Positions 15,605 through 25,192 of a stretch of 64,000 nucleotides of DNA are shown here, in pieces. A model generated the notes under the pieces. That model saw only the letters and a list, made by a program, of their open reading frames with translations. It made no database searches and was not told where the DNA came from. Positions within the stretch are counted from its first letter, which is position 1, and each line of letters starts with the position of its first letter. The translations under genes and the position numbers were made by a program. Source of the stretch: Cichorium intybus (taxonomy: Eukaryota > Streptophyta > Magnoliopsida > Asterales > Asteraceae); assembly GCA_023525715.1 (NCBI GenBank), contig CM042009.1, positions 127,226,819 to 127,290,818 on the forward strand. Direction: 5' to 3'.

Positions 15605-16640
15605 TTAAATATTAAATAATTTTATTAAAACGTTACATTAACGTATAACTTTATTTTTTATAAATTTCGATTTAGACGTTATATTTAAAATGATTTAAAA
15701 AATCTATATAATTAAGTATTTAATAATTAATTTTAAGATTTAAACATTATATTTTTTATAATTTACAATTTAAACATTATATTTTTTAAAATTAGAATTT
15801 AAACGTTATATTTAAAACGATCTAAACGTTACATTTATAACAAATCAAATAATTAATAATTAAGTATTTAACAATTAAGTTTTTAACATAAGCATTAAGT
15901 TCTTAATAATTAAGTTCTTAAAAATTAAGCACTTATCAAAAACATTTCCAAACATATTATATTTTCCAAATCATTTTTCAAATTAAGCACTTAATAATTA
16001 AGCACTTAAAAATTAAGTACTTAACACATTAAGAACTTAACATCATCACATTATATATTTTCCAAATCATTTTCCAAACATATTAGAATTTCCAAATCAT
16101 TTTCCAAACATATTATATATTCCAAATCATTTTCCATGTTAAGCACTTAATAATTAATCACTTAAAAATTAAGTTCTTAACATATTAAGAACTTAACACC
16201 ATCACTTCCAATACATAACAAAACCATTAAACATTTTTTTATAAACCAATAAGAGCTTATAATAAGTCTTTTTTCAAGAACTTAACACATTAAGAACTTA
16301 ACATATTAAGAACTTAACACCATCACATTATACATTTTCCAAATCATTTTCCAAACATATTAGAATTTTCAAATCATTTTCCAAACATATTATATATTCC
16401 AAATCATTTTCCATGTTAAGCACTTAATAATTAATCACTTAAAAATTAAGTTCTTAACATATTAAGAACTTAACACCATCACTTCCAATACATAACAAAA
16501 CCATTAAACATTTTTTTATAAACCAATAAGAGCTTATACTAAGTCTTTTTTCAAGAACTTAACACATTAAGAACTTAACATATTAAGACTTTAACAAAAT
16601 TGCAAAACAAATGAACACATACTTGAGAGTGGTAGCTAGG
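15605..16640. repeat. AT-rich filler with a 277-bp tandem duplication inside the inner CACTA
   Basis: Very AT-rich DNA dominated by variants of CTTAATAATTAAGCACTTAA and CCAAATCATTTTCCAAAC. Sequence from about 16022 to 16298 is repeated at about 16299-16590 with a period of 277 bp and few differences, so the duplication is recent. No coding signal is seen. Confidence 0.8.
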
Positions 16641-17230
16641 GGCTGTTTTTGGTGAAGATGGCCGGAGTTGAAGGCGTTTTTCCGGCGGTAGCCGGTGGTG
16701 GTCCTAACAAAAAGAAAAGGTTAGTAAAAATCACTTTAAAACACAATTTAAGGATGATAACCGAAAATATTACCGACTAGGTGATAGTTTTCGCCGGAAA
16801 ATAGACGTAATCGCCGGAAAAAACGGTGGAATCGCCGGAAAAAGAGGTGTTGCTGGTATTAGCTCAAACTCGCCGGTAAATCGAAGAAAATCGCCGGTAG
16901 AAGTGAGGTAGAAGTGAAAGAGAGCACCGAAGGTTGTTTTGGGGTGGTGGTGGTCGGAAAACCTGGAGGAATCGCCGGAAATGTTGAGAGAAAATCGAAT
17001 GAATTTGTGGTTTGCGTAACAGCCAAAATGGGGCTGCGAAGAGACTAAGTCTGTTCGCAGGTTATTAGCAGCGACACATTAGGTTTTTAGCGGCGACAAG
17101 GCATTACCGGCGACATTAAAAAAAACCCGCTTTTCTCCTGGGCCGTTAGATCAGAGTGCAACGGACGGTGGCGATAGCGATCCGTGTGAAAACGCAATAG
17201 CGGCGACCAAAAGACCTTTAGCGGCGACAC

Positions 17231-17480
17231 CTTTGGTGGGAAATTTTCCCGCTACTTTTTTCACCGTCGGATCACACATTTGGTGGACGGTTTGGATTAA
17301 ACATCATGCGGATCGCTGAACGCTCAATACCGGCGTCACCTTTACCGGCGACAGCCTTTGGTGGGAAATTTTCCCGCTACTTTTTTCACCGTCGGATCAC
17401 ACATTTGGTGGACGGTTTGGATTAAACATCATGCGGATCGCTGAACGCTCAATACCGGCGTCACCTTTACCGGCGACAGC
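17231..17480. repeat. 125-bp tandem duplication in the inner CACTA right end
   Basis: The unit starting CTTTGGTGGGAAATTTTCCC at 17231 is repeated at 17356 with a period of 125 bp and almost no change. It contains a GCTGAACGCTC block and the subterminal TACCGGCGAC motifs. Confidence 0.9.
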
Positions 17481-17561
17481 CGGTATTAGCGGCGACACCA
17501 AACGCGTGTTTTGGATGTCGCCGCTAATACCGGCTGTCGCCGGTAAAGGTGACGCCGGTAT
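17452..17561. repeat. Perfect 46-bp inverted repeat (hairpin) next to the inner CACTA terminus
   Basis: Positions 17452-17497 are the exact reverse complement of 17516-17561, with an 18-bp spacer. The arms are made of several subterminal motifs (ACCGGCGTCACC, TACCGGCGACAGC, TTAGCGGCGACA). The hairpin ends 20 bp before the transposon end. Confidence 0.95.
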
Positions 17562-17584
17562 TGACGACAATTCTTGTAGTGGAT

Positions 17585-17870
17585 GCGTATTAGATAACGG
17601 GTATAGAGTATGGTTAAAGAGATATTAAAATACGGGTTATAGCATTTGTATTAGATAAAGGGTGTAGGGTACGGTTGATGAGTAATAGAATACGGTTGAT
17701 GGGTATGTATTGTATGAGGGTTATATAGTACGGTTATATGCCTCATATAAAGTACGGGTAGGAGGTGTAGTTTATTACATCATTATATAGTACGGATGGA
17801 CGACCGTATTATATGAGATTAGGCGACCGTATTATAGATGGTTCTGATAGCATGCGTATTAGATAAAGGT
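17585..17870. repeat. Outer CACTA subterminal repeats, left side (continued from 12364-12469)
   Basis: Repeated motifs GTATTAGATAA, AATACGGGT and TATAGTACGG occur in alternating order. They continue the same motif family seen at 12365-12469, before the inner element's insertion, showing that the inner element split this array. Confidence 0.75.
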
Positions 17871-17980
17871 TATCATCAATTTTCTACTCGCTATTTTCTA
17901 GATGGTTCTGATAGCGAATCAGAAGATAATTTTGAGGTTCCTTAATCCCAAAACCATTAGATGAGAAAGTTTCATCAAAA

Positions 17981-18691
17981 GATAATTCTGAGGTTTCTTT
18001 AATCACAAAACCAGTAGATGAGAAAGTTTCATCTAAAAAAAGGAAAACTAAAGATAACTCGAAAATTGAGAAAGATAAGAAGATGGATACTGTAAGTGAG
18101 AAAGTTTCCAAAAAAAGAAAGTTGAATGTTTTCGATGGTGTGAACTCAAAGAAACATAAACACATGCGTGATGGTGATAACCGTGATACAATCCGAAAAA
18201 AGAAAGAAAAAATCTCAACAAAAGATGGTGGCAAAGATCGGAATGGAATTGCATATGGAAAGTCATCAATTCCAACCCCAAAAAGACTATTTGGGGTTGG
18301 TGACAGCATATGTAGAATTGCCAAAAAACTATCTGTCTCACCTTTTATTCCAAAGGCGGAATCCCAATTCCAATCCCAACCCAATATCCCAAAGGATTCC
18401 GATTCCAATTCCGACCGTGTTGACCAAACTGAGGAGTCAACCAAGTCTGACGTGTCAACAAAATCTGTGACAAGTGATTCGAGTAAAGAGAAGTTTGTTG
18501 CACTGATTCTAAAGTTTACAAATCTGGATTCCATTCCGGCGGTGACGGAATTGAATGAGATCTTTAGTAAATACGGGATTGTGAGGGAATCAGAGACTGA
18601 AGTGTTGAGAAAGAGTAATTGTGCTAAAGTGGTTTTTGAAGAAAAGTCAAATGCAGAAACTGCTTTTAGTAGTGCTGGAAAGTTTTGCTAG
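17981..18691 (+). pseudogene. Captured fragment of a host PWWP-domain protein gene (PDP-like C-terminal part)
   Basis: An open frame of 236 codons runs without stop from 17981 to the TAG at 18691. It begins with lysine- and serine-rich low-complexity sequence (KKRKLN type nuclear-targeting clusters). It ends in a segment like the conserved C-terminal part of plant PWWP DOMAIN PROTEINs: ALILKFTNLDSIPAV, LNEIFSKYGIVRESETEV, AKVVFEEKSNAETAFSSA. Those proteins act with Polycomb and FVE-type complexes on chromatin. The PWWP domain itself is absent. A partial duplicate of the first ~55 bp, with stops, lies just before it (about 17925-17980). The frame breaks right after AGKF. It lies within the outer CACTA element, so I read it as gene capture; the family call is from memory of the motif. 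Confidence 0.7.
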
Positions 18692-18699
18692 TTGGTCCA

Positions 18700-19240
18700 T
18701 TTTGAATCAACCACACGAATTTCAGTTTATTCGGGCAGTAAGACGGTTGCGACTAAATAACCCAAAAGAAAATTTGTGATGGGATCATATCCAATCAAAT
18801 AATATGAGTTAAACTTTTAATACTACCGAAACTCTTTTCAATTTCAAAATTAACTAGTCAAATATGATAATATACGTAATGCAGTAATCTTTAATAATAA
18901 TAACAATCTTTCCGTTAATAATAATTTAAAATTTTTTAAATTGAAAGAGCGTTTCGGAAAAAAAAAAGTGATTGTGATTGGTTATTTGCTTGGACCCAAA
19001 TTACAACGTCACTCCGTCAACGTTACTCCGTCACTTCAGGATCAATATTTAATAAGAAATTCTCGCTTTATTGCTAGGAAAATCCAACGACCTTTTGTAA
19101 AGGTCTGAAAAGAAAAGGATAGCTTGAAATTTTCGGTAAATAACGTTTCACTCGTCAGGACTTGATTTCTACGTTGACTCAATCTCACAGTCTCACTTGT
19201 GGCCTATTGTAAATTTGGTAAAAAACTAATTGGTCGAACT
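18700..19240. other. Non-coding stretch of the outer CACTA element
   Basis: AT-rich sequence between the captured PWWP fragment and the exon-like pieces. A direct pair ACTCCGTCA occurs at about 19012-19035. No gene is recognised. Confidence 0.4.
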
Positions 19241-19243
19241 CGA

Positions 19244-19918
19244 CATGGATCTTCCCATCATCCGTAAGTCACCAAACCCACTCACTTTCTCTATCCCCAT
19301 TTTTTAGTTGAAATCCATGTGTTTCCTGGTTTGGTTTCTTCATTAATTAGGTGGTATCATTAAGAAAGCCCTCCAAGTATTCGATGAAATGTCTGAATCA
19401 GATTATTGAGTTTTTAGCATTGATCTACATGTTCTATTGTGTAAATTAACGTTTCATTGAAACTACCTTTCGGCAACAAGGTCTGCGAGCGATCAGCAAT
19501 CTGGTTTGAAATCCATGCCTAAACGATCAGCAAGAACTACAATTTCATGGAAACTCAGTTCTACCCCTCCCATTAGAAACTCGGCATCATCTAGCCATCT
19601 ATTTCGTGGTAAGTTTATCCCGATTTATGTAAAATCTTAATGTTGAATGTCATATGTTCGACAAAATGCCAAATAGAACATAATGAAAATTGAGCCCATT
19701 TTTGGATCCAAGTAAATGGCGGACAACAAAAAATTGAGGCGAGTGTTGTTTATTGTTGTAATAAGAAAGTTATCATTGTTTAGTTCATTGTACATTTGTA
19801 CTCCCTCCTTATCAAAATATGCTTTTTTTGTGCAGGAAAAGATGTATCAGTGGATTTCAAAGCAACATGGGGAAGGATTGAGAGTGACCTCTGATGACAT
19901 ACTAGCTTATATCCAGGT
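19244..19918 (+). other. Exon-like pieces of an unidentified gene inside the outer CACTA
   Basis: Three short stretches look like exons. ATGGATCTTCCCATCATCC at 19244 is followed by a GTAAG donor. 19515-19610 begins MPKRSARTTISW and ends before GTAAGTTT. 19835-19916 follows a TTTTTTGTGCAG acceptor, reads EKMYQWISKQHGEGLRVTSD plus seven more residues (ending YIQ), and ends before GTAAT. I do not recognise the family. They may be captured host exons or the 5' end of the Ulp1-like gene downstream; phases were not shown to join into one protein. Confidence 0.4.
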
Positions 19919-20101
19919 AATATTTTTGCTTAATTGTACCAATTACCTATATTACCCGTTTTCAACATTTTATACCTAGTGCCCTTATTTCGGTCATCTT
20001 AACATGATTTGATTAGTTCGTGTTGAATGTGGATTTTAGAATTAACAATCTTGGTTTATGTCTTTCAACTTAGAAAAGTGTTTTCAAAATTCAGACGTGT
20101 A

Positions 20102-20148
20102 CATCAAAGCAACATGGGGAAGGATTGAGAGTGACCTCTGATGACATA
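20102..20148 (+). repeat. Partial second copy of the 19857-19903 exon
   Basis: The 47-bp stretch starting CATCAAAGCAACATGG nearly exactly repeats 19857-19903. It abuts the Ulp1-like coding sequence in a different reading frame, which suggests a short internal duplication or template switch rather than a functional exon. Confidence 0.8.
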
Positions 20149-20149
20149 A

Positions 20150-20778
20150 GGGCTATATTTTGGATTCCATCCGAGGGTCGAAGAAATTGAAAAACTATAT
20201 AATCGTTAAACATGTGAAAAGGTAAGAAATTTCTTATTTTATTTTAGTATTTTGAAATGATATTTATTTTTATAAATTGTAAAAAATATTTGTTATTTTA
20301 TTTTAGTATTTTGAAATGATATTTATTTTTATAAATTGTAAATAAGAAACTCGTGTTTATCTTTGTTTTAGGGCTGTTACAATGTTTAATAAAACTTCAA
20401 TGATTTGGACATTCCCCGAGGTAATTGATATCACCATTTGCTATATAATATTTTTATATCAAAAAAACAAACTCTTATTTATATAACTTTTTAGTGCAAC
20501 CAACAATCGTCCGATTGGGAGTGCGGTTATTATGTTTTGAATTGGATGCATGATTTCGTGTTGTACCGACAACATGGATTTCCGGAAGTAAGTACATTGT
20601 TAAAAAATTTTTGGGCATATATTGTATTGCTTGAAATCCCCACATTTGTTAAATAACAATTTTTTTATTTTAATTTTTATAGAACATTTGGAAAGACAAA
20701 AAACCATTTACGGCCGAGGAGTTGGATGACCGCGTTGAGACATGGATAACAACTTTTGCAAATGAATATCTCAAATGA
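20150..20778 (+). pseudogene. C-terminal half of a Ulp1-type (C48) cysteine protease gene in the outer CACTA
   Basis: Four exons join in phase with GT-AG borders: 20150-20221, 20372-20420, 20495-20587 and 20683-20778 (TGA stop). The product contains GYILDSIRGSKK, where the D matches the catalytic aspartate of Ulp1 proteases. It also contains CNQQSSDWECGYYVLNWM, with the oxyanion-hole glutamine and the catalytic cysteine in ECG. Such domains remove SUMO in cells and are often carried by plant CACTA and Mutator-like elements, with unclear purpose. The N-terminal part with the catalytic HW pair is not found, so the gene is probably truncated, though splicing of the remaining part looks intact. 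Confidence 0.75.
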
Positions 20779-20906
20779 AGGCAATTTGGTTCACGGTTAG
20801 TTGTTAAATAAGAAAAACTGGAAAGTACAATGCTATAATAGGATAGTTTTTCAAAGTACAATTGTCTTGGTAACAAAACATGCATTGAAAATATTTTGTA
20901 CAATGC

Positions 20907-21020
20907 GAATTTTGTAGAAAGGGTAGTTGAAAACAAAGTTTTGAAAAAGGTGCAGAATTTTGTAGAAAGGGTAGTTGAAAACAAAGTTTTGAAAAAGGTG
21001 CAGAATTTTGTAGAAAGGGT
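20907..21020 (+). repeat. 48-bp tandem repeat, about 2.4 units
   Basis: Units start at GAATTTTGTAGAAAGGGT (20907, 20955 and 21003); the first two are identical and the third is partial. The unit length is a multiple of three and open in one frame, but there is no other sign of coding. Confidence 0.95.
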
Positions 21021-21159
21021 AACTCTAGTTTTGACAAATGATGATTACAAAAGAACGTTCTTGGGTTGCTATATGTTTTATATATAGTTATGGTTTTGTT
21101 TGTATGGTGTATTATATTGGTGAAAATGACATATTATATTAGAGTTTTGATGTATTATA

Positions 21160-21491
21160 TTGGTGAGGTGTTGTGGTTATGTGTCAAATATAGTACAGTT
21201 TATTACTATTAGACGTATCAAATATAGTACGGTTGAGGTTAATGTATTGTATTAGATGTATCAAATATAATACGGTTGATTTATCATATAGTATGGTTGT
21301 AGTTGTATTAGATGTATCAAATATAGTACGGTTGATTTATCATATAGTTGTATTAGATAGGTGTATGATATTGGATGATATAGTACGGTCATCAATGATG
21401 TATTATATTGTACAGTAATATAATACACCCATCTATTAATACGGTCGACCATTTGTATTATATTAACCATTTCAACCGTATTATATATGCG
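21160..21491. repeat. Outer CACTA subterminal repeats, right side
   Basis: Many copies of GTATCAAATATAGTACGGTT and of ATATAGTACGG occur in both orientations up to the terminal inverted repeat. They match the motif family at the left side and are the presumed transposase binding sites. Confidence 0.8.
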
Positions 21492-21508
21492 TTTTTCCAG
21501 TAGTGATA

Positions 21509-22652
21509 TAATATTAATACTTTAGTTCTGAAAAATAATTGGATTGGGGGATATTTTTGTTGGGGTTTGAAGTAGTCGAAAACAATTAAAAAATCATATA
21601 TTACAATGGAAATAAATAAAATTTAACCTCAAAAAATGGATCCAATCAGATACAAGTTATTAAGAATCAAATGACTATAAAGTACTATTCGATAATTGTA
21701 TCCTTGAAGCCTAGGAGATCACAATCAAAACAGATAGTATATATGCCGTATATACACAAAGCAATCTAGATGGTTGCTAGTGTTAAAAATAGTGGATATA
21801 TATTATTGAAAATAAGTTAAGTTAATTTTAATTTATTATCATGTATTGTAATCTGTAGAGAAGATCGAGAAAATACCAAGTCTCCAAACACCGTAGAAGT
21901 TCCCATTGACCATGATAGGGTTTTGGTTCGAGCACCATAGAGTTTCTATCGAGCAGCGCAAACATTCTCATCAAGAACCACAAAGTTTCCTTAGTAAAAT
22001 GTTCAATTCCTTATTGAGCATTGAATGTTGCACTGTAGGCAACACCGCATTTGCATCGTATATGTTTAACCCCCACATATATGCATTCATGGCATATTTT
22101 GTTGAGTGATTTAACGTCGTTATCTTTACAAAAACATGTTTGCACATTTCAGCCAAGGGATGTTATTTTTTGACATGTAGTTGACCACAGATTCCGTCAT
22201 CATGAAATGCCATACTCTTATTATCTCAATTCATAACTGTTTTATCCTTGTGTACAACATAAAGGACCATTGTGTAATAGATTTAACACATTTTTTACAC
22301 ACTATTACTCTATCATGCTATTACTCTGCTATTTTTATATTGTTCATGCTCAACAAGATATTTCCATAGTTCAAATGAATTCTTGAAGATGTTAGTCATT
22401 TGTTACTTTCAAGTACATCATAAGATCTTTCAAAATATTGTAATAATTCTATTTATTACATATATTTGCCATTTTATTGAGAAATCAACAATTACGGTAC
22501 AATCTATACTTCATTAGATTTCATAAATTGATATTAGAGCTCCTGCGATCTGTTAGAATTCTTAAAATTTTGCTTTCTCATCTTATTCAAAGTATTTTCA
22601 ATATCATTTTTTTTGAGTTTTTGTTGTCATTATCACTTGTCCAAATGAAAAG
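21509..22652. other. Intergenic stretch right of the CACTA nest
   Basis: AT-rich sequence. No gene, RNA or transposon end is recognised between the CACTA target duplication and the next LTR. Confidence 0.5.
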
Positions 22653-22982
22653 TGTTAGATGTAAATGCTTTGACAAATCAACCAAGGTTGGTGAATGGTT
22701 GGTGAGTCCAAGGTTGGTGAAGGTTGGTGAGTCTAAGGTTATGGCTAAAGACTCATCAAATATGTCCATACATGCATTTCACATTACCTTCTCATGTATA
22801 TAAATAGAGACATTCAATTGAGAACATTTGTACCACACCACAACAATGTAGTTGAATATACTCCTAGTTACCTGGTGGACGTAGGTCAGATTAGACCGAA
22901 CCACGTTAAATTATTGTGTTCTTAATTTGTGAGCTGAGTGTGTCAGTTTCGTGTTCGTATGCTAAGTGTCTCGATCCTAACA
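22653..22982 (+). repeat. Left (5') LTR of the non-autonomous element
   Basis: 330 bp from TGTTAG to CTAACA. It includes TATAAATAGAGA near 22797, a good TATA box for the element's transcript, and tandem GGTTGGTGA motifs at 22686-22730. Confidence 0.88.
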
Positions 22983-22984
22983 AG

Positions 22985-22997
22985 TGGTATCAGAGCC
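22985..22997 (+). other. Primer binding site for tRNA-iMet
   Basis: TGGTATCAGAGCC is complementary to the 3' end of plant initiator methionine tRNA and lies just inside the left LTR. Confidence 0.93.
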
Positions 22998-23294
22998 TTG
23001 GTATAGCTCCAGAGAGTGATTTTCTGTTTTTGGGTCGAAAATTTTTTGTCTCAAAAACGATTTTGGTTTACGCCGTTGGAAAGGTCTCGTTCCGCAGATT
23101 CTGAAAATATATTTTTTTCGAATTTTTTGAGCGTCGGAAGACCTCCAAATCACCGGTCAACGTTTGTCAACACTCGCCGGAAAGTTGGCCGGAAAAACCA
23201 GTTCGCCGGAGAAGACGACACTGTAGCGCCGGAGTTTCGCCGGAGAAGACGACACTGTAGCGGTACTGTAGCGACACTGTAGCGGTAATGTAGC

Positions 23295-23500
23295 ACAGTT
23301 TGAAAAACTCAGATTTGGTCCCTGAAGTTCCAGAATTTGCAAAACAGGTCCCTGAAGTTCCAGAAAATTGCAGTTTGGTCCCTGAACTTCAGGAAAAGTG
23401 CAGTTTAGTCCCTGAACTTCAGAAAAATTGCAGTTTGGTCCCTGAACTTCAGGAAAATTGTAGTTTGGTCCCTCAACTTTGTCAAAGTCGCAAAACAGTC
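23295..23500 (+). repeat. ~32-bp tandem repeat in the element leader, six to seven units
   Basis: Diverged units of the form AGTTTGGTCCCTGAACTTCA follow one another with intervals of about 32 bp. Just upstream, 23215-23293 is built of repeated GACACTGTAGCG and CGCCGGAG motifs. Confidence 0.88.
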
Positions 23501-24159
23501 ACTCAAACATTTGTTTTGGGCAGTTTAGCCAGAAAATAATTTGGGTGGGGATTATATTTTGCAAATAACGAGCCAAGAACTGTTGAATCAAAATTCTATT
23601 TAATCAGTGAAGAACAGTTGAACTCAGAAGAAATTTAAAGAAATCGAAAACCAGTGCCAACAGCGTTTGTCGGGTTTTATCGATTCAGTTTAAATTTTCA
23701 GTTTCTGATTCTCAGTTCGGTATTCCGCTGTAGTTTAAATAGGTTGATTATTTAACAGAGTTCAGAAGAACAGTCGTTAAGTTCAGACAAGGCTTCGTTT
23801 AGTGAAGATTGAAAAGTTGGTGGAAGACGTAGATTGAGGCTTTATATGCAGAAAGTTCAAGATGTGGTATTGGTAAATGGAGAAAATTAGAGAATTACAG
23901 AAGATCAGACGTTCAGACAAATCCAGTGATGATCAGAGTTTCACGGGTTCAAGAACAGATCATGGGATGAACAGATCAAGTAATTAAGAGAAAATCTGTT
24001 TTCGGTAGATCCAGCAGTGATTAGAAAGTCAGCAGACTTAGGTGTAATCACGGGATCAGAAAGTTCGGTGTTATTCATGACGTTGAGGTGTGGACATTCT
24101 TTAGAGTCGATGTCCAAATAGAGGAAATTCTACTTCTGAGAATGTGTCTGGGTTTGATG

Positions 24160-24408
24160 TATTGGGACTCAGTGGAAGGCAGTGAAGACTCTTGGGTCAA
24201 GAATTTTGGTGCTTCATTTCACGCTACCCACAGCAGTGAAGCACTGCAGAATCTGAAAGTTGGAGACTTTAGAAATGTTAGACTTGTGAACGATGAATGT
24301 TCGCTGTATATGGTCGGATTACCGTCTGAGGGAGTGACCGTCCCAGTTCAGAAAAGAAACAAAGTCTGGTTCACAGAATCTCATGGGCAGAAGAGGGTGA
24401 CCTTTTAA
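24160..24408 (+). pseudogene. Decayed copia protease fragment
   Basis: The frame reads DSWVKNFGASFHAT followed by LKVGDFRNVRLVND, which fits the copia aspartic protease region (normally W..DSGAS.H.T). The catalytic aspartate is replaced (N-F-G), so it cannot be an active protease. No zinc knuckle, integrase or reverse transcriptase follows before the polypurine tract. Confidence 0.65.
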
Positions 24409-24911
24409 AAGTAGAAAGCCTAGAGCTACAAGGGAAGATTCAGGTTGAACGAGCATGGAAAGGTTCAGAAAAATCAGTCGAAGGATATTGTGGCAATGAG
24501 AGCACAGAGTATTGTTTCAGTTGCAGGGTTTTGCAACAGTGGGAGCATAGGTCGTGTTTCAATCATAGGTCCAGGACGACAGTGGATTTAGAACCAGTTT
24601 TCAGTTGTAAAAGTCTCTTCGGTTTTGATAACTTGCTAAATATGGAGAGTGTTGTTGTTTGTTCTCAGGTTGTTCCAAGATTCAGTAGTTCGTTTTCAGT
24701 GGGAGCCGATAGGGACAGAGAACAGGTCAAGGCAGTTGAAGTCATGACGAACATGTTGAAACTCATGGGAGTTTTAAGGGGCCTCTCAGGTTAACTGATG
24801 AGAAGGCCGGGGTAACTAAGAAGGAGCTAAGATCAAATGTTTTTTGAAGGTCCGTTGCAAGACTTGGATGGAAGAGAAATACTACATTGTTCAAGCCTTC
24901 AAGTGGGAGAT

Positions 24912-25192
24912 TGTTAGATGTGAAGGCTTTGACAAATCAACCAAGGTTGGTGAATGGTTGGTGAGTCCAAGGTTGGTGAAGGTTGGTGAGTCTAAGGTTA
25001 TGGCTAAAAACTCATCAAATATGTTCATACATGCATTTCACATTACCTTCTCATGTATATAAATAGAGATATTCAGTTGAGAACATTTGTACCACACCAC
25101 AACAATGTAGTGAATATACTCCTAGTTACCTGGTGGACGTAGGTCAGATTAGACCGAACCACATTAAATTATTGTGTTCTTAATTTGTGAGC
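24912..25192 (+). repeat. Right (3') LTR, truncated
   Basis: Matches the left LTR with a few substitutions from TGTTAGATGT to TTTGTGAGC and then diverges abruptly at 25192, losing the final part of the LTR. A later deletion or rearrangement is the simplest reading. Confidence 0.88.

Larger units (their letters stand above)
12473..17581 (-). mobile_element. Inner CACTA transposon nested in the outer one, 5.1 kb
   Basis: Termini are CACTACAAGAA (12473) and TTCTTGTAGTG (ending 17581). The 3-bp target duplication is GAT (12470-12472 and 17582-17584). Both ends carry many copies of TCGCCGCTAA / TCGCCGGTAA, the subterminal repeats. On the minus strand it keeps the usual gene order, first the tail of a TNP2-like gene, then a TNP1-like gene. 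Most of TNP2 is missing and its place is taken by telomere-type repeats and AT-rich DNA. The element is non-autonomous. It inserted after the outer element, since it interrupts the outer left subterminal region. Confidence 0.95.
12350..21505. mobile_element. Outer CACTA (En/Spm) transposon, 9.2 kb including a nested CACTA
   Basis: The left terminus CACTACTGGAAAAA (12350-12363) is mirrored by TTTTTCCAGTAGTG at 21492-21505. The flanks are ATA (12347-12349) and ATA (21506-21508), the 3-bp target duplication typical of CACTA elements. Subterminal repeats with GTATTAGAT and TACGG motifs occur at both ends. Removing the inner element leaves about 4.0 kb, which holds a captured PWWP-protein fragment, unidentified exon-like pieces and a Ulp1-type protease end but no transposase. 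It is therefore non-autonomous and would need a related source of transposase. Confidence 0.93.
22653..25192 (+). mobile_element. Non-autonomous LTR retrotransposon, copia-derived
   Basis: Direct repeats at 22653-22982 and 24912-25192 are LTRs starting TGTTAGATGT. The tRNA-iMet primer site TGGTATCAGAGCC lies at 22985-22997, two bases after the left LTR. A polypurine tract AAGTGGGAGAT (24901-24911) abuts the right LTR. The 1.9-kb interior holds tandem repeats and only a decayed copia protease fragment, so reverse transcriptase and integrase must come from elsewhere. The right LTR lacks about the last 45 bp of the left one, so no target duplication can be checked. Confidence 0.9.

Noticed and set aside
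17452..17561. A microRNA precursor
   Set aside because: Perfect 46-bp pairing made of transposon subterminal motifs fits a transposon structure better than a plant microRNA foldback.
18048..18534. Minus-strand frames opposite the PWWP fragment, including one of 216 residues
   Set aside because: They are shadows of the plus-strand captured gene, rich in F, S and L because they are antisense to K, E and S codons.
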